From Phytopseudomonas daroniae (GTDB lineage Bacteria > Pseudomonadota > Gammaproteobacteria > Pseudomonadales > Pseudomonadaceae): a stretch of DNA of 37,504 bases. Made by a program: the position numbers and the translations under genes. The stretch lies in NCBI RefSeq assembly GCF_004327285.1, contig NZ_QJUI01000031.1:1-37504 (forward strand). Direction: 5' to 3'. How positions within the stretch are numbered: position 1 is the first letter of the stretch; each line of letters begins with the position of its first letter. Shown here piece by piece: positions 7,328-15,518 of the stretch. Below the pieces are notes generated by a model that did not search any database, had not been told where the DNA came from, and was given only the letters and a program-made list of their open reading frames with translations.

Positions 7328-8401
7328 TCACCCCCTCCGATTCACGACCGTCGTGCCGCCGAACATCAGTTGCTGCGCCATCGGGCGGCCCATGAAGCGC
7401 TCCGGAAAGATCGGGGCCAGCGCGCTGGCCTCGTTAAGGCGGGCGAGCTGCGCATCGGTGAAGGCGATGGAAAGCGCGCCGAAGTTGTCCTCGGCCTGCG
7501 CGAGCGTGCGCGCACCCACGATCGGCGAGACCACGGCCGGATTGCACAGCGTCCAGGCAAGCGCCACCTGCGAGCGCGAGGCGCCCAGTTCCTCGGCGAT
7601 TTCGCCGACCACGTCGGCGATGGCCAGTGCGCGCTCGTTCAGGTGCCCGGTGGAGGCGATGACGCCCTTGCGCGTTGGCGAGACGTCGGCGGCATTCTCG
7701 TCGGAAAGGTCGGCTCGGCTGTACTTGCCGGTGAGGATGCCACCGCCGAGCGGAGACCAGGGCAGGATCCCGAGACCCAATGCCTGCGCCATGGGGACGA
7801 GTTCATGTTCGACCGTCCGCTCGACCAGGCTGTACTCGATCTGTAGCGCGACGAACGGCGACCAGCCACGCAGGTCGGCGATCGCCTGCATCTGCGCGAC
7901 GCGCCAGGCCGGCGTATTGCAGATCGCGACGTACAGAATCTTTCCGGCGCGCACGAGATCATCGAGCGAGCGCAGCACCTCTTCGGGCGTGGTGGTGAAG
8001 TCCCAGGCATGGACGTGGAGGAGATCGATCCGATCGGTGTCGAGCTGGCGCAGGCTGGCTTCGACCGAGCGCACGAGGTTGAAGCGGTGATTGCCACCCG
8101 AGTTCGGGTTGCCCTGCTCGCGCGCCATGGTGAACTTGGTGGACAGGACGATGCGGTCGCGCTTGTCCTTGATGAGGCCGCCCAGGATTCTCTCGGAGGT
8201 GCCGTTGGTGTAGTTGACGGCGGTGTCGATAAAGTTGCCGCCGCGATCTACGTAGGCGTCGAAGATGCGCCTGGCCTCGGCGTCGTCGGCGCCCCAGCCC
8301 CACTCGGTGCCGAAGGTCATGGTGCCGAGCGCCAGGGGGGAAACACGGAGACCGGATCGTCCGAGCAGGCGGTACTGGTCGAGAGCGCTTGATGTCGTCA
8401 T
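7328..8401 (-). CDS. Aldo/keto reductase
   Basis: A 357-residue (alpha/beta)8-barrel oxidoreductase of the aldo/keto reductase superfamily. The catalytic tetrad is visible: Asp in FIDTAVNY, Tyr in the same motif, Lys in LSTKF and His in LLHVHAWD. The C-terminal cofactor loop reads SPIVGARTLAQAEDNF, as in NADPH-binding members. It should reduce an aldehyde or ketone; the substrate is unknown. It is the first gene of a minus-strand unit with the NTF2-like and Atu4866-like genes. It is divergent from an AraC regulator across about 150 bp, the likely control region. Confidence 0.93.
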   Translation of the reverse strand: MTTSSALDQYRLLGRSGLRVSPLALGTMTFGTEWGWGADDAEARRIFDAYVDRGGNFIDTAVNYTNGTSERILGGLIKDKRDRIVLSTKFTMAREQGNPNSGGNHRFNLVRSVEASLRQLDTDRIDLLHVHAWDFTTTPEEVLRSLDDLVRAGKILYVAICNTPAWRVAQMQAIADLRGWSPFVALQIEYSLVERTVEHELVPMAQALGLGILPWSPLGGGILTGKYSRADLSDENAADVSPTRKGVIASTGHLNERALAIADVVGEIAEELGASRSQVALAWTLCNPAVVSPIVGARTLAQAEDNFGALSIAFTDAQLARLNEASALAPIFPERFMGRPMAQQLMFGGTTVVNRRG

Positions 8402-8555
8402 TTATTGCAGTCCTTCAGGTGCCAGGGATGTAGATTTACCTGCAATATCGTCGTCCGGTTCCGGCCGCCCCCGGTAGCCTGCTTGTCCGGTTTGCTTGCA
8501 CGATCGTCCGGCTTCGGGCGCTTTTTGTTTTACGTTCCGCGATTGCCGCCGTAAC

Positions 8556-9494
8556 ATGGCAGTCATGCACAGGCTCGATACGCTCGTTGATCTCCTCGGC
8601 CGCCATGCACCGGTCGATGGCACGCATGAGACCCCCATTCCCGGGGTGAAACTGCTGCGCGCGTCTTCTCCGACCATGCCCATGCCGGTGATCTACGCGC
8701 CCACGCTGTGCCTGGTCGCCCAGGGCACCAAGCGAGCGGCCCTCGGGAAGACGACGTATCGCTACGACCCGGCGCAGTTCCTGGTCGCCTCCGTCGAACT
8801 GCCGGTGATGGGATCGGTCATCAAGGCCAGCGAGAGCCACCCCTATCTGTGTCTGCAACTCGATCTGGATTCGGCCGAACTGTCGGATCTTGCGATTCGC
8901 TACCCGACATCGGCCAAGGACGAGATCACCATCCCCGCCGGGTTGACGCTCAACAGGACCACTCCGCAGTTGCTCGATGCAGCCATACGACTGGTGAGCT
9001 TGCTCGACACCCCGCAGGACATTGATGCACTCGCATCGCTCACCATCCGGGAAATTCTCTATCGCCTGTTGACCGGGCCCGGCAACGGCGTGATCCGCCA
9101 TATGGCCCAGGGGGACAGCCGGCTCAACCAGATCGCCCGCGCGATCGTCTGGATCCGGGCGAACTTCCGCGATCCCTGCCGCATCGAGGATGCGGCGGAT
9201 GTTGCGGGAATGAGTCGCTCGACCTTTCACCTTCACTTCAAGGCCGTCACGACCATGAGCCCCATCGAGTTCCGCACGCACTTGCGCATGCAGGAAGCGC
9301 GGCGGTTGATGGTGAGCGATGCCGTGGATGCGGCCAGCGCCGGTTTCCAGGTGGGTTATGAAAGCCCCTCGCAATTCAGTCGTGACTACGCCCGGATATT
9401 CGGTATGCCGCCAGCCAGGCATGCCAGCCAGACGAGACGGCAAATCACCCCAAGCATGCCGGATACTCGCAGGCCTGTCATGGTCAGCGGCTAG
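8556..9494 (+). CDS. AraC-family transcriptional regulator
   Basis: The chosen ATG at 8556 gives MAVMHRLDTLVDLLGRHAP, the usual opening of the AraC N-terminal type (PF06719-like) proteins. An upstream ATG at 8496 lies in promoter-like sequence and is less likely. The N-terminal half is the arabinose-binding-like regulatory domain (IYAPTLCLVAQGTKRAALG, YDPAQFLVASVELPV). The C-terminal half has two helix-turn-helix units (CRIEDAADVAGMSRSTFHLH and GFQVGYESPSQFSRDYARIF). It is divergent from the aldo/keto reductase, which it probably activates. Total about 312 residues, normal for the group. Confidence 0.92.
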   Translation: MAVMHRLDTLVDLLGRHAPVDGTHETPIPGVKLLRASSPTMPMPVIYAPTLCLVAQGTKRAALGKTTYRYDPAQFLVASVELPVMGSVIKASESHPYLCLQLDLDSAELSDLAIRYPTSAKDEITIPAGLTLNRTTPQLLDAAIRLVSLLDTPQDIDALASLTIREILYRLLTGPGNGVIRHMAQGDSRLNQIARAIVWIRANFRDPCRIEDAADVAGMSRSTFHLHFKAVTTMSPIEFRTHLRMQEARRLMVSDAVDAASAGFQVGYESPSQFSRDYARIFGMPPARHASQTRRQITPSMPDTRRPVMVSG

Positions 9495-9658
9495 ATTCCG
9501 TCAGCTCAAGGCTGATTGCTCTAAGGTGCCGTCGCGCCTCGATATCGTAGTCTGGGAGTTCGCACGCGCTTCGCGTCTGCCTTTGAAATACCTGCCCGTC
9601 GTGCCCGCGAGGGCATTCTCTACCACCGGAAGGCATGCTTTAGCGCGGTCGCATCGAC
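9495..9658. other. Convergent intergenic region
   Basis: This 164-bp gap separates the ends of the AraC gene and the alpha/beta hydrolase. I see no strong terminator hairpin or gene in it. Confidence 0.4.
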
Positions 9659-10609
9659 TCAGCGAGCCTGCAGGAAGTCAACCACCGCTGAGTTCAGCGG
9701 CGCTGCGCACTCCTCCGGCAACCAATGACCGCAGCCGGGCAGCACCAGGCCCGTCACGTCGGTGGCATAGCGCTGCATCTGGTCGACCTGGTACTGCCCC
9801 ATGCCACCATGGCCGCCGCCGCCGATGGCCAGCGCCGGAATGGTGATCTTGGTCTGCGCGAGCGTCTTGTTGTCCTGCACCCCCTGGTTGAGGATCCGGT
9901 AGTACTCGAAGGCGGCGTTGAGGGTATGAGGCTTGGCGTAGGACTTGGCGTAGAGGTCGAGCAGCTCGGGCGTGAAAACATCCTTGTTGGTCGCATGCTC
10001 CTTGATGAAGTGCTCGAAGAACACGCGCTCCTTGCCGGTAATCAGCGTCTCGGCCAGGCGTTGGTCGGCGGCGAAGAAGCTGAAGTGCCACACCAGCGAT
10101 TCGCCCTCCGGCGTAAAGGCCGGGAACGAATAGATGCTGTCGTCCGGGATCGGTGCTTCCATGTAGACCACGCGGCGGATGTCGGCCTGGTGCTGGATCA
10201 GCATCGGGTAGGTGTTCCAGATGCCGATGTCGTGCGCCACCAGGTCGAACTTGTCGCCGCCGCTGAACTGGACGGCCAGCTTGTGCAGCAGCGGGGCAAT
10301 GTCCGTGGCGCGATAGGACGGCGGCACGGCGGACTGACCCAGTCCGGGCAGATCCGGCGCGACCACTGTGAACTGCTTGGCCAGCTCAGGCATCAACTGG
10401 TGCCACTCGTACCAGCTCTGGCCAAAGCCGTGGACCAGGTATACCAGCGGCCCGGAACCGCCCTTGACGTAGTGGAGCCTGACGCCGTCGATGGTCTGGT
10501 AGCCGCTGGTGAAGCCCTCGGGCAGCGGGAACTCGTCGGCGGCGAACGCGGGCGCGGCCAGCACCAGTGTGATCACCAGAACAAGCGTGTTGAAAAGACG
10601 TCGAAACAT
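9659..10609 (-). CDS. Exported alpha/beta hydrolase, epoxide hydrolase/dehalogenase type
   Basis: A 316-residue protein with a clear signal peptide (MFRRLFNTLVLVITLVLAAP, cleavage after AFA). The alpha/beta hydrolase fold shows the HG oxyanion motif (VYLVHGFGQSWYEWH), then DLPGLGQS. The nucleophile elbow VAHDIG carries Asp rather than Ser, as in epoxide hydrolases and haloalkane/haloacetate dehalogenases. The catalytic His is in PGCGHWLPEE. It should act on epoxides or halogenated compounds in the periplasm. It lies 69 bp after the MFS exporter gene on the same strand and probably forms an operon with it. Confidence 0.88.
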   Translation of the reverse strand: MFRRLFNTLVLVITLVLAAPAFAADEFPLPEGFTSGYQTIDGVRLHYVKGGSGPLVYLVHGFGQSWYEWHQLMPELAKQFTVVAPDLPGLGQSAVPPSYRATDIAPLLHKLAVQFSGGDKFDLVAHDIGIWNTYPMLIQHQADIRRVVYMEAPIPDDSIYSFPAFTPEGESLVWHFSFFAADQRLAETLITGKERVFFEHFIKEHATNKDVFTPELLDLYAKSYAKPHTLNAAFEYYRILNQGVQDNKTLAQTKITIPALAIGGGGHGGMGQYQVDQMQRYATDVTGLVLPGCGHWLPEECAAPLNSAVVDFLQAR

Positions 10610-10678
10610 GGCAGTGAATCCTCTTGAGGTGGGTGAAGGGTGGGGAAAATCCAGATTCGATTCGGTATGGCCGCCGGC

Positions 10679-11890
10679 TCAGCGTCCGGCGATGTGTGTC
10701 CGCGGGCCTGGACGGAATCCATGTGTCCTGGCCGACCAGGCGATGACGAAGCCAATGGCCAGCAACGCGCTCAGTGCCCAGGGGAAGGTCTGTGCACCCC
10801 AGCGATCCAGCAGGATCCCGCCCAGCAGACCGCCGCCTGCGATCACGCTGTTCCAGGCCACGACATTCATCGACAGCGCCACGTCGGCGCCATCGCCGGC
10901 GGTGTCCGCCAGTGCGGTCTGCAGCAGGGTCGCCGCGCCGCCGAAGGTCAGCCCCCAGACCGCCACCCCCACGTAGACGACGGCCGGCACGGTCGCCAGC
11001 CAGACGAACAGCAGCGACACGATGAAGAACGTGGCCAGGCTGGCCAGAACCGTGCTGCGCAGGTGGCGCTCCACCAGACGACTCGTCAGCCCGATTCCCA
11101 GCAGCGCCGCGACACCGAAAACCAGCAACACCATGTCGACCCGATCGAGCAGCCCGGCCTGCGCCACGAATGGCGCGACGTAGGTGTAGAGGATGTTGTG
11201 GGCCAGCATCCAGGCCATGACCGTGGCGAGCACCGGGCGCACGCCCGGCGTGGCGAGCACCTTGCGCAAGGCCATGCGCTCGCGCCCGGACTGGCCGGGA
11301 TAATCGGGCACCTTGGCCAACACCCAGACGACGAGCAGCAGGGTCAGCGCGGACATGACGCCGAAAGCACTTCGCCAACCCACGGCGCCGCCCAGCCAGG
11401 TCCCCAGCGGCACGCCCAGCGACAGCGCGATGGGCGTGCCGACCATCGCGATCGCCATCGCCCGGCCCTGTTGATGCGGCTGCACCATGCGCCTTGCGTA
11501 GCCGGCCAGCAGGCTCCAGGCCAGGCCCGCCGCAACGCCGGCGAAGAAACGCGCCGCCAGCGTGAGCCAGTAGTTCGATGACAGCGCGGTGATCGAGTTG
11601 AATACCAGGAAGCCAATGATCGTGAGCAGCAGCACGTTGCGCCGCCGCCAGCCGCGGGTGGCGATGGTCAGCGGAATGGCCGCCAGTACCGAGCCGATCG
11701 CATAGGCCGTCACGGTCTGCCCTGCCAGCGAGGCGCTCACGCCCAGTCCTTGGGATATCTGCGGCAACAGGCCGGCGGGCAGTGTTTCGGTGACGATGCA
11801 GATGAAGCCGGTCATCGCCAATGCCAGCAAGGCGGACAGTGGCAACCGTTCGGCCGTCGCTTCAGCAGTCAGAGAAGTTGGAGAAGTCAC
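10679..11890 (-). CDS. MFS efflux transporter (AraJ/sugar-efflux-like)
   Basis: Twelve hydrophobic helices over 403 residues mark a major facilitator. The first helix carries FICIVTETLPAGLLPQISQG, the typical signature of the AraJ/SotB/NepI-like exporters, and the motif-A-like loop RGWRRRNVLL follows helix 2. GTG at 11890 is preferred to the TTG at 11908 because AGGA lies six bases before it. It is divergent from the TetR gene at 12199 and carries an operator-like repeat about 50 bp before its start. It should export a small molecule, possibly the substrate of the downstream hydrolase. Confidence 0.9.
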   Translation of the reverse strand: MTSPTSLTAEATAERLPLSALLALAMTGFICIVTETLPAGLLPQISQGLGVSASLAGQTVTAYAIGSVLAAIPLTIATRGWRRRNVLLLTIIGFLVFNSITALSSNYWLTLAARFFAGVAAGLAWSLLAGYARRMVQPHQQGRAMAIAMVGTPIALSLGVPLGTWLGGAVGWRSAFGVMSALTLLLVVWVLAKVPDYPGQSGRERMALRKVLATPGVRPVLATVMAWMLAHNILYTYVAPFVAQAGLLDRVDMVLLVFGVAALLGIGLTSRLVERHLRSTVLASLATFFIVSLLFVWLATVPAVVYVGVAVWGLTFGGAATLLQTALADTAGDGADVALSMNVVAWNSVIAGGGLLGGILLDRWGAQTFPWALSALLAIGFVIAWSARTHGFRPGPRTHIAGR

Positions 11891-11939
11891 GCTTTTTCCT
11901 CGGGGCAATCCAGGGTGTCGGGGAGATGTACGCTCCCAA

Positions 11940-11963
11940 CATAAATATCAATCGGTACATATA
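11940..11963. promoter_or_regulatory. TetR operator-like site A (near MFS promoter)
   Basis: On the minus strand this reads TATATGTACCGATTGATATT, matching sites B and C around an ATGTA-CGA-n-TAT core. It lies about 50-75 bp before the MFS start, where a bound repressor would block the exporter promoter. The opposite orientation to B and C fits a divergent control region. Confidence 0.6.
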
Positions 11964-12103
11964 TAGGCGAAAAAATAGCCGCCTATATCGCGGGAGGCGA
12001 CAGGCGCGGCGACCGACCACGACAGCCAGCCGATCGACGACCAGAACGACGCCGGGGCAAATGCCACCGGATGCACGATCCGTTTTTCCTTCGATCAAAC
12101 AAC

Positions 12104-12128
12104 ATATGTATCGATCGGTATAAATATA
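12104..12128. promoter_or_regulatory. TetR operator-like site B
   Basis: The sequence ATGTATCGATCGGTATAAAT (within 12104-12128) shares the ATGTATCGA core with site C, 52 bp downstream. The partly palindromic form ATCGATCGGTAT fits a TetR dimer. Confidence 0.6.
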
Positions 12129-12155
12129 AGCGATGAACCAGCACTTGTCAACGAC

Positions 12156-12180
12156 TTATGTATCGACTAGTATTTATATT
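12156..12180. promoter_or_regulatory. TetR operator-like site C (adjacent to tetR start)
   Basis: ATGTATCGACTAGTATTTAT repeats site B with a few changes and ends about 19 bp before the ATG of the regulator. This suits autorepression. Confidence 0.6.
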
Positions 12181-12198
12181 GCAAGTAAGGAGTACGCC

Positions 12199-12834
12199 AT
12201 GGCGCAAATGGGCAGACCACGCACCTTCGATCGAGATGCTGCGATCGAACAGGCCCTGCACCTGTTCTGGGAACAGGGTTACGAATCCACGTCTCTCAGC
12301 AAACTGAAGGCCGCCATCGGCGGCGGCATCTCGGCGCCCAGCTTTTACGCGGCCTTCGGATCCAAGGAAGCGCTCTATCAGGAGTGCACGGCGCGCTACT
12401 TGGCCACTTACGCAAAGGTCACCGAATGCCTGTGGGACAAAGAGCTGCCTCCCAGGGAAGCACTGGAGCTGGCCCTCAGGCGTTCGGCTCGAATGCAATG
12501 CGAACGCGGGCATCCCAAAGGCTGCATGGTCGCCCTAGGCGTCATGAGCGCGCCATCCCCCGAGCTCTGCACCGTCACGGCGCCGCTGACGCGTTCTCGG
12601 GCACGGACTCGCGCCGGCATCAAGGCCTGCATCGAGAGGGGCGTCGCCAGTGGTGAACTCAGGCGTGATGTCGATCCGCGTGCGCTAAGCACCGTTTTCG
12701 ACAGCTTCCTGATCGGCCTTTCCACGCTTGCCAGGGACGGAGTCGGCATTCAGGCCATGGACGCGGCGATCTCCCAGATCATGGATGTTTGGGATGTGTC
12801 CACAGCCCAGCGAAATCAATCCTCGACAACCTAG
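12199..12834 (+). CDS. TetR/AcrR family transcriptional regulator
   Basis: The ATG at 12199 follows AAGGAG by seven bases and gives MAQMGRPRTFDRDAAIEQAL, the classical opening of the GRPRxFD branch of TetR proteins. The upstream ATG at 12133 would start before operator C and is rejected. The helix-turn-helix spans about residues 10-58 (GYESTSLSKLKAAIGGGIS, SFYAAFGSKEALY). The C-terminal domain includes the conserved RGHPKGCMVALGV segment of this branch. It is divergent from the MFS exporter and hydrolase pair. Three operator-like repeats in the interval indicate repression of both directions. Length about 211 residues, normal. Confidence 0.92.
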   Translation: MAQMGRPRTFDRDAAIEQALHLFWEQGYESTSLSKLKAAIGGGISAPSFYAAFGSKEALYQECTARYLATYAKVTECLWDKELPPREALELALRRSARMQCERGHPKGCMVALGVMSAPSPELCTVTAPLTRSRARTRAGIKACIERGVASGELRRDVDPRALSTVFDSFLIGLSTLARDGVGIQAMDAAISQIMDVWDVSTAQRNQSSTT

Positions 12835-13031
12835 TGCCATCAGGTATGGCTCAGGGTATTGTGCTGTTTCTCCATCCGGTCACACTACCCAGGGTGACGA
12901 GGCCCTGACGGCGCAGGCCGGGAGTAACCCGGGCGCAAGTCCACTGGCAGCAGTGCTCCTGCGACCTCGGTGACGTGAGCCTCGCCGGTCGTCCGCAGGA
13001 CGAGGCGACAGATGGAACGTGTGCACCTCGC

Positions 13032-13604
13032 ATGGCCGATACCTTGCTCCTGATCTATGCCGAGCCCGGTCAATCCGCCACCGAAGATTACTTCGACCCC
13101 GAGAGCACCAACCCCCAGGTTGCCTCGGAGCTTGCGGGGCGCGAATTGTCGCAACGCGGCGTGAATGTATCGGTGGTGCGCTTGTCCCAGATCCATGACA
13201 CCCGCAAGCAGGGCCTCGTCACGGACATCGTCAAGCTGGCAATCAGGAATGGACGTGTGGCCTATGTTGGAGAAGGGCTCAACCAGTGGTCTGCAGCGCA
13301 CGTCTGCGACGCGGCGCGCCTGTTCCGACTTGCCTTCGAAAAGCATGAGCCGCAGGCCCACTATCACGCGACTGCAGAGTCGGGCATCGCGTTTCGGCGA
13401 ATTGCGCAGGCCATCGGCCAGCGTCTCGGGCAGCCTGTAGTCGCTATTGCGCCGGAAGAAGCGGCCGACCACTTCGGCTGGCTTGCGGCGTTTGCAGACA
13501 AGGACATGATGGCTACGAGTGCCATGACGCAGGAACGGCTGGGATGGAAACCGACCGGCCCTGGCCTCATCGCCGATCTGGAACAGATGCAAGCGGCCTC
13601 TTGA
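13032..13604 (+). pseudogene. NAD-dependent epimerase-type SDR, C-terminal half only
   Basis: From about 13060 the frame matches the second half of a sugar-epimerase-like atypical SDR: SATEDYFDPESTNPQVASEL, GVNVSVVRLSQIHDTRKQG, YVGEGLNQWSAAHVCDAARL, HFGWLAAFADKDMMATSAMT and ERLGWKPTGPGLIADLEQM. The normal N-terminus with the TGxxGxxG dinucleotide-binding motif and catalytic YxxxK, some 110 residues, is missing. The preceding codons back to 12975 are unrelated. The protein cannot bind cofactor and is presumably inactive. The truncation point near 13050 marks a recombination scar. Confidence 0.75.
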
Positions 13605-13775
13605 GGTTTCCGGTCGACGCGACCAGAGGGGTGGCAGGAGGATCGATGGCCTGGCCTGGCGCCGACGACGTCACATCGGGTGCCCGCCGCGGCCGCCTCG
13701 CTGCAGGCGATCGTCGAGGCGCGCCCCTGGCGCCGCGTCGCCGCTTCGGTGAGGACTCTGCCGCCAAAGGCCGTG
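13605..13775. other. Intergenic spacer between two convergent SDR genes
   Basis: This 171-bp GC-rich stretch has no recognisable gene. A short open frame on the plus strand (SLQAIVEARPWRRVAASVR) might be an old protein tail, but it matches nothing I can name. Confidence 0.35.
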
Positions 13776-14591
13776 TCACAACAACTTGTCCTCGACGGCC
13801 TGGTAGACGGTTCTCACCGTGGGCTGAAAGCCAAGGCTACGTGCGAGCGAGCCATCGACATGGAGGTGCCAGGGGTTCTCCAGCGGCTCGGAGGATGATT
13901 CCAGCGTTTCCCCCACCAACTCCGCCAGTTCGTAAATCGACGTGGGCGCCTCATCGGAAATGTTGACGACGCGACCGTCGAATGCGCCGTCCAACGCAAG
14001 CTGGATGGCTGTGGCGATGTCGCGATGGTGGATCGTACTGATCCTCTTTGCCGGGTGCCACTTACCGGCGATCGCATGTTTGGGCAGTTCCTCAAGATGG
14101 CCATCCCGGTCACCGTAGACGAATGGAAAGCGGAGCACGGCCCAATTGAGTCCGCTCTCCCGCAACGCCTTCTCGGCTGCGACCTTGCTGGCCGGATAGG
14201 CATGCTTCGGATCGACCGGATCGTCCTCGCGCCCGGGATGCGAGCCGTCTGGGTCATAAACGTTGCTGGTGCTCGCGAGGATGAAGCGAGCCTGCGGCGC
14301 ATAGGCCTTCGCCGCAGCGATGACGTTACGCGCACCCTCCAGATTGCTCTTCCAGATGAGGTCGGTGTCCTGAGTGCGAAAAACCGCGGCAAGATGGATG
14401 ATCTCGGAGACGCCTTCGACAGCTTTCCCGAGTGCCGAAGGGTCAAGGAGGTCGCCCTCGACGGGCGTCACACCGGCAGGAACCTCTTTGCCTGCGCGCA
14501 CGAGGGCGCGGCAATCGTTTCCGGCAGCCAGGAGACGCGGTAGAAGGCGCGCGCCCACAAGTCCAGTCACACCCGTGATCAAGATCGTCAT
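13776..14591 (-). CDS. NAD(P)-dependent epimerase/dehydratase family protein
   Basis: The ATG at 14591 overlaps the MarR stop by ATGA and opens MTILITGVTGLVGARLLPRL, a complete TGxxGxxG Rossmann motif. Further hallmarks are an acidic VEGDLLDP, HLAAVF, and SNVYDPDG then YPASKVAAEKAL, giving the catalytic YxxxK. A C-terminal substrate lobe ends the 271-residue protein. The family acts on nucleotide sugars or other small carbonyls; the substrate here is unknown. Translation is coupled to marR, so the pair forms an autoregulated operon in which MarR probably senses the enzyme's substrate. Confidence 0.9.
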   Translation of the reverse strand: MTILITGVTGLVGARLLPRLLAAGNDCRALVRAGKEVPAGVTPVEGDLLDPSALGKAVEGVSEIIHLAAVFRTQDTDLIWKSNLEGARNVIAAAKAYAPQARFILASTSNVYDPDGSHPGREDDPVDPKHAYPASKVAAEKALRESGLNWAVLRFPFVYGDRDGHLEELPKHAIAGKWHPAKRISTIHHRDIATAIQLALDGAFDGRVVNISDEAPTSIYELAELVGETLESSSEPLENPWHLHVDGSLARSLGFQPTVRTVYQAVEDKLL

Positions 14592-15049
14592 GCGTCGGTT
14601 CCTTTTCGTAAAAGCTCGTCGAGCCGCCCGGTAGCGGTTTGGAGCACCTTGATGGCGGTGGCGATCTCGGCCTGGTCGATGCCCTCGAACGCCGCCGTGC
14701 GAATGAAAGTGAGATCGGGCAGCTCGGCCCACAGCTTCTTGCCCGCCGCCGTCATCCGGAGACGCTTCTGTCGCCGATCGATACAGTCGGGCACCTGCTC
14801 GACCCATCCTTTGCGAACCAGCGCCCCGACGACGATGCTCAACGTCGCGCGTTCGATCTGAAGCAGCCGCATTAGATCGCGCTGCATCGTCGATCCCTCA
14901 TGGGCCAATTGATACAGCACGTACCACTGCGTCGCCCCGATGTCATACGGACGAAGGGCGGCATCCATGACAGCGCGGCCTGCGAGGTAGCACCGCTTCG
15001 CCCATGCGGCGATCGAGTCGTGGTGGAACTTGCCGGAATTGTTTGCCAT
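14588..15049 (-). CDS. MarR-family transcriptional regulator
   Basis: The start at 15049 (MANNSGKFHHDSIAAWAKRC) is chosen over 15076, as the earlier codons lie in the operator. The winged helix is at about residues 45-110: DIGATQWYVLYQLAHEG, QRDLMRLLQIERATLSIVVG, then the wing DRRQKRLRMTAAGKKLW with the DxRxKR signature. The protein has about 153 residues, normal for MarR. A strong inverted repeat covers its own start region, so autorepression is likely. Its stop overlaps the epimerase start by four bases. Confidence 0.92.
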   Translation of the reverse strand: MANNSGKFHHDSIAAWAKRCYLAGRAVMDAALRPYDIGATQWYVLYQLAHEGSTMQRDLMRLLQIERATLSIVVGALVRKGWVEQVPDCIDRRQKRLRMTAAGKKLWAELPDLTFIRTAAFEGIDQAEIATAIKVLQTATGRLDELLRKGTDA

Positions 15050-15077
15050 AAAACAATTATGTTTGCTGGCAAACAAT
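15038..15077. promoter_or_regulatory. MarR operator: nested inverted repeats
   Basis: ATTGTTTGCC (15038-15047) and GGCAAACAAT (15068-15077) are perfect 10-base inverted arms. Within this, GTTTGCTGGCAAAC (15061-15074) is itself a perfect palindrome, and ATTGTTT-n6-AAACAAT (15038-15057) is another. Two adjacent dimer sites are suggested. One covers the marR start codon, so binding would block both transcription and initiation. Confidence 0.7.
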
Positions 15078-15379
15078 AGGTCAAGTGGCCTGTCTCGCTT
15101 CAGTCACGTAGAGCGGCGGCAGCCGCCATCCACCAGCAACCGACCGCACCGTACCAAGCGATGCACGCGCGAGCGCAAGCCACCGCCATCGGCGTGCCAG
15201 CGAGCCGCCACCGTGTCGGCTCCGATGGCGGGTGATAACGGTTGCGTTCGTACAGGGCTTGGCGTCCGGCAGGAAATACGGCGTCAGCAACTGTCTTGAA
15301 TGTCGAGCCTTCGGCTCGATAGGCGTTCTATTGCCGCCTCGCCTTGACACATGGCCTGATATGAAAAATCATTAGTTAC
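15078..15379. other. Intergenic region with hairpin and promoter-like sequence
   Basis: About 300 bp with no assignable gene. A perfect 7-bp hairpin TCGAGCCTTCGGCTCGA is at 15303-15319. TTGACA (15344-15349) with a 17-bp spacer to AATCAT (15367-15372) could be the promoter of the Rrf2 gene. A minus-strand frame (15100-15327) is open but lacks a start and a family match. Confidence 0.45.
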
Positions 15380-15517
15380 ATGAAACGCGACAGCCGCCTG
15401 TCGTCCGTCCTGCATGCGCTGCTGCACATGGCTGAGCAGGATGGGCCGGTCACTTCTGACACCTTGGCGCAATGCCCGAGCACCAACCCCGTCGTCGTCC
15501 GGCGCACCATCGCTGTG
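15380..15517 (+). pseudogene. Rrf2-family regulator, 5' fragment
   Basis: The ATG at 15380 opens MKRDSRLSSVLHALLHMAEQ, continuing DGPVTSDTLAQCPSTNPVVV and RRT. This is the N-terminal winged helix of Rrf2/IscR-type regulators. After about residue 45 the sequence departs from the family (expected glycine-rich wing and C-terminal helix are missing) and runs into the antisense end of the integrase. The rest of the gene has been deleted. The remaining open frame to 15595 is not Rrf2. Likely inactive. Confidence 0.75.
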
Positions 15518-15518
15518 C

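Noticed and set aside
15100..15327. Minus-strand open frame of about 75 codons ending at 15100
   Set aside because: It has no start codon near its beginning and no family pattern that I recognise. It could be a protein tail, but the evidence is too thin to call.
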